NCBI GenBank assembly: GCA_023135025.1
Contig: JAGLTY010000117.1
Location: 1 to 6,926, forward strand
Length of the DNA: 6,926 nucleotides
Direction: 5' to 3'
Source of the DNA: Bacteroidales bacterium
Lineage (GTDB): Bacteria; Bacteroidota; Bacteroidia; Bacteroidales; GCA-2748055
Below are positions 6,291-6,926 of the stretch, in pieces. The notes under the pieces were generated by a model. That model had not been told where the DNA came from and searched no databases. It saw only the letters and a program-made list of their open reading frames with translations. Both the position numbers and the translations under genes were made by a program. Numbering within the stretch: the stretch's first letter is position 1; every line of letters starts with the position of its first letter.

Positions 6291-6926
6291 TCAGTGATAG
6301 GTGACTGTATTGACCTTTTCCCATGCGCCCCTGGTAAAATCGGGGACCCTGACCGGCATCCCCTGGTTTTCAATGGATTTTTCGGAAAGCTCGATGATTG
6401 ATGACCATTCAGCGGCATCGTATACATCCTGATCCAGTGGCAGGCCGTTCCTCAAACAATGGATCAAACGGTAATCCATGGTGAAATCCATTCCCCCATG
6501 CCCGCCCACTTTCCTGGCCAGCTCTCCCACCTCCTTGGTGATGGGATGCTCATATTCGGCAAGAAGCTCCTCCATCTGTGCATCATCCAGGAAACTGTGT
6601 GCAAAAGGTTCAAGGGCAATGCCCTTCACCGGCCATTTTTGTACAAATCCTTTTGTGCCGCTGAGCAGATGAATCATGCTGTATGGGCGTGGACTGGTAA
6701 CATCGTGCTGGATCATAATACTTTTACCCTTTGCTGTTTTAATCAGGGTGGTGTTCATATCGCCTCTCTGGTAATCCCTTTTTGCATAGTCCGAATCTTC
6801 CCCAAATCTCTTTTTTGCAAATTCGGTCATACCAAACTGGTCGCTGGCTATGGAGACCAGGTATTCCATTTTATCTCCCCGGTGGATATTCAGGATATGG
6901 CAGATGGGGCCAAAGCCATGGGTGGG
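6291..6926 (-). CDS. GH109-type glycosidase (Gfo/Idh/MocA fold, NAD-dependent), C-terminal part, cut by window edge
   Basis: The visible 211 residues are the C-terminal part of a family GH109-type protein; characterised members are alpha-N-acetylgalactosaminidases that use bound NAD+ in a redox-assisted mechanism. The reading frame stays open from an internal Met (codon 6867-6869) to the window end, adding PTHGFGPICHILNIHRGDK. That Met is therefore not the start. Family marks in order are THGFGP (2-7), EYLVS then SDQFGMTEFAK, SPRPYS (78-83), GGHGGMDF (141-148), DVYDAAEW (167-174) and PDFTRGAW (195-202). The His in THG and the HGG loop lie in the sugar-binding half of this fold. Full-length members are about 430-470 residues, so the N-terminal Rossmann NAD-binding domain with its Gly-rich loop and any signal peptide lie beyond the right edge. 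It converges on the GH36 gene with a 56-nt gap. Substrate specificity varies in the family, and many members are uncharacterised. Confidence 0.9.
   Translation of the reverse strand, partial: PTHGFGPICHILNIHRGDKMEYLVSIASDQFGMTEFAKKRFGEDSDYAKRDYQRGDMNTTLIKTAKGKSIMIQHDVTSPRPYSMIHLLSGTKGFVQKWPVKGIALEPFAHSFLDDAQMEELLAEYEHPITKEVGELARKVGGHGGMDFTMDYRLIHCLRNGLPLDQDVYDAAEWSSIIELSEKSIENQGMPVRVPDFTRGAWEKVNTVTYH

Noticed and set aside
6867..6869. ATG as the start of a short 192-residue GH109-like protein
   Set aside because: The frame continues open upstream to the window end and encodes the family segment THGFGP...HRGDK, so this Met is internal.

Overview
The window looks like a chromosomal piece from a Bacteroidota bacterium. 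The clues are a TonB-dependent receptor with an N-terminal carboxypeptidase-regulatory-like domain, secreted proteins whose signal peptides end in A/G-Q, a LytS-type kinase, a GH109-type enzyme, and a TAnnTTTG-type -7 promoter element. The exact genus cannot be read from the sequence. Coding density is high and no stretch over 300 bases lacks a gene.

Left part (1-3909, minus strand): a tight three-gene unit, transcribed right to left. It encodes a non-SusC outer-membrane TonB-dependent receptor (1783-3909), a small exported TPR-like protein (1112-1771) and a membrane sensor histidine kinase of the LytS/YehU class (30-1067). Gaps are 11 and 44 nt, so co-transcription is likely. A possible start codon for a fourth gene lies at the left edge (5-7), where a LytTR response regulator would be expected. 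A good Bacteroidota promoter match at 3928-3959 lies just before the receptor and shows that its start is the ATG at 3907-3909, not an upstream TTG.

Middle (3910-4083): a divergent intergenic region of about 174 nt separating the operon from the plus-strand gene.

Right part (4084-6926): a secreted GH36/clan GH-D enzyme, probably an alpha-galactosidase or alpha-N-acetylgalactosaminidase, on the plus strand. It converges on the 3' half of a GH109-type (Gfo/Idh/MocA fold) glycosidase on the minus strand that runs off the right edge. Both families act on alpha-linked galactose-type sugars, so the right side suggests glycan degradation.

The receptor/TPR/kinase unit may sense or import something under two-component control. 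No SusD partner is present and the substrate cannot be read from the sequence. I found no mobile element, CRISPR array, tRNA or rRNA, and nothing I can call a clearly new system. The receptor/TPR/kinase unit is the best candidate for a closer look.
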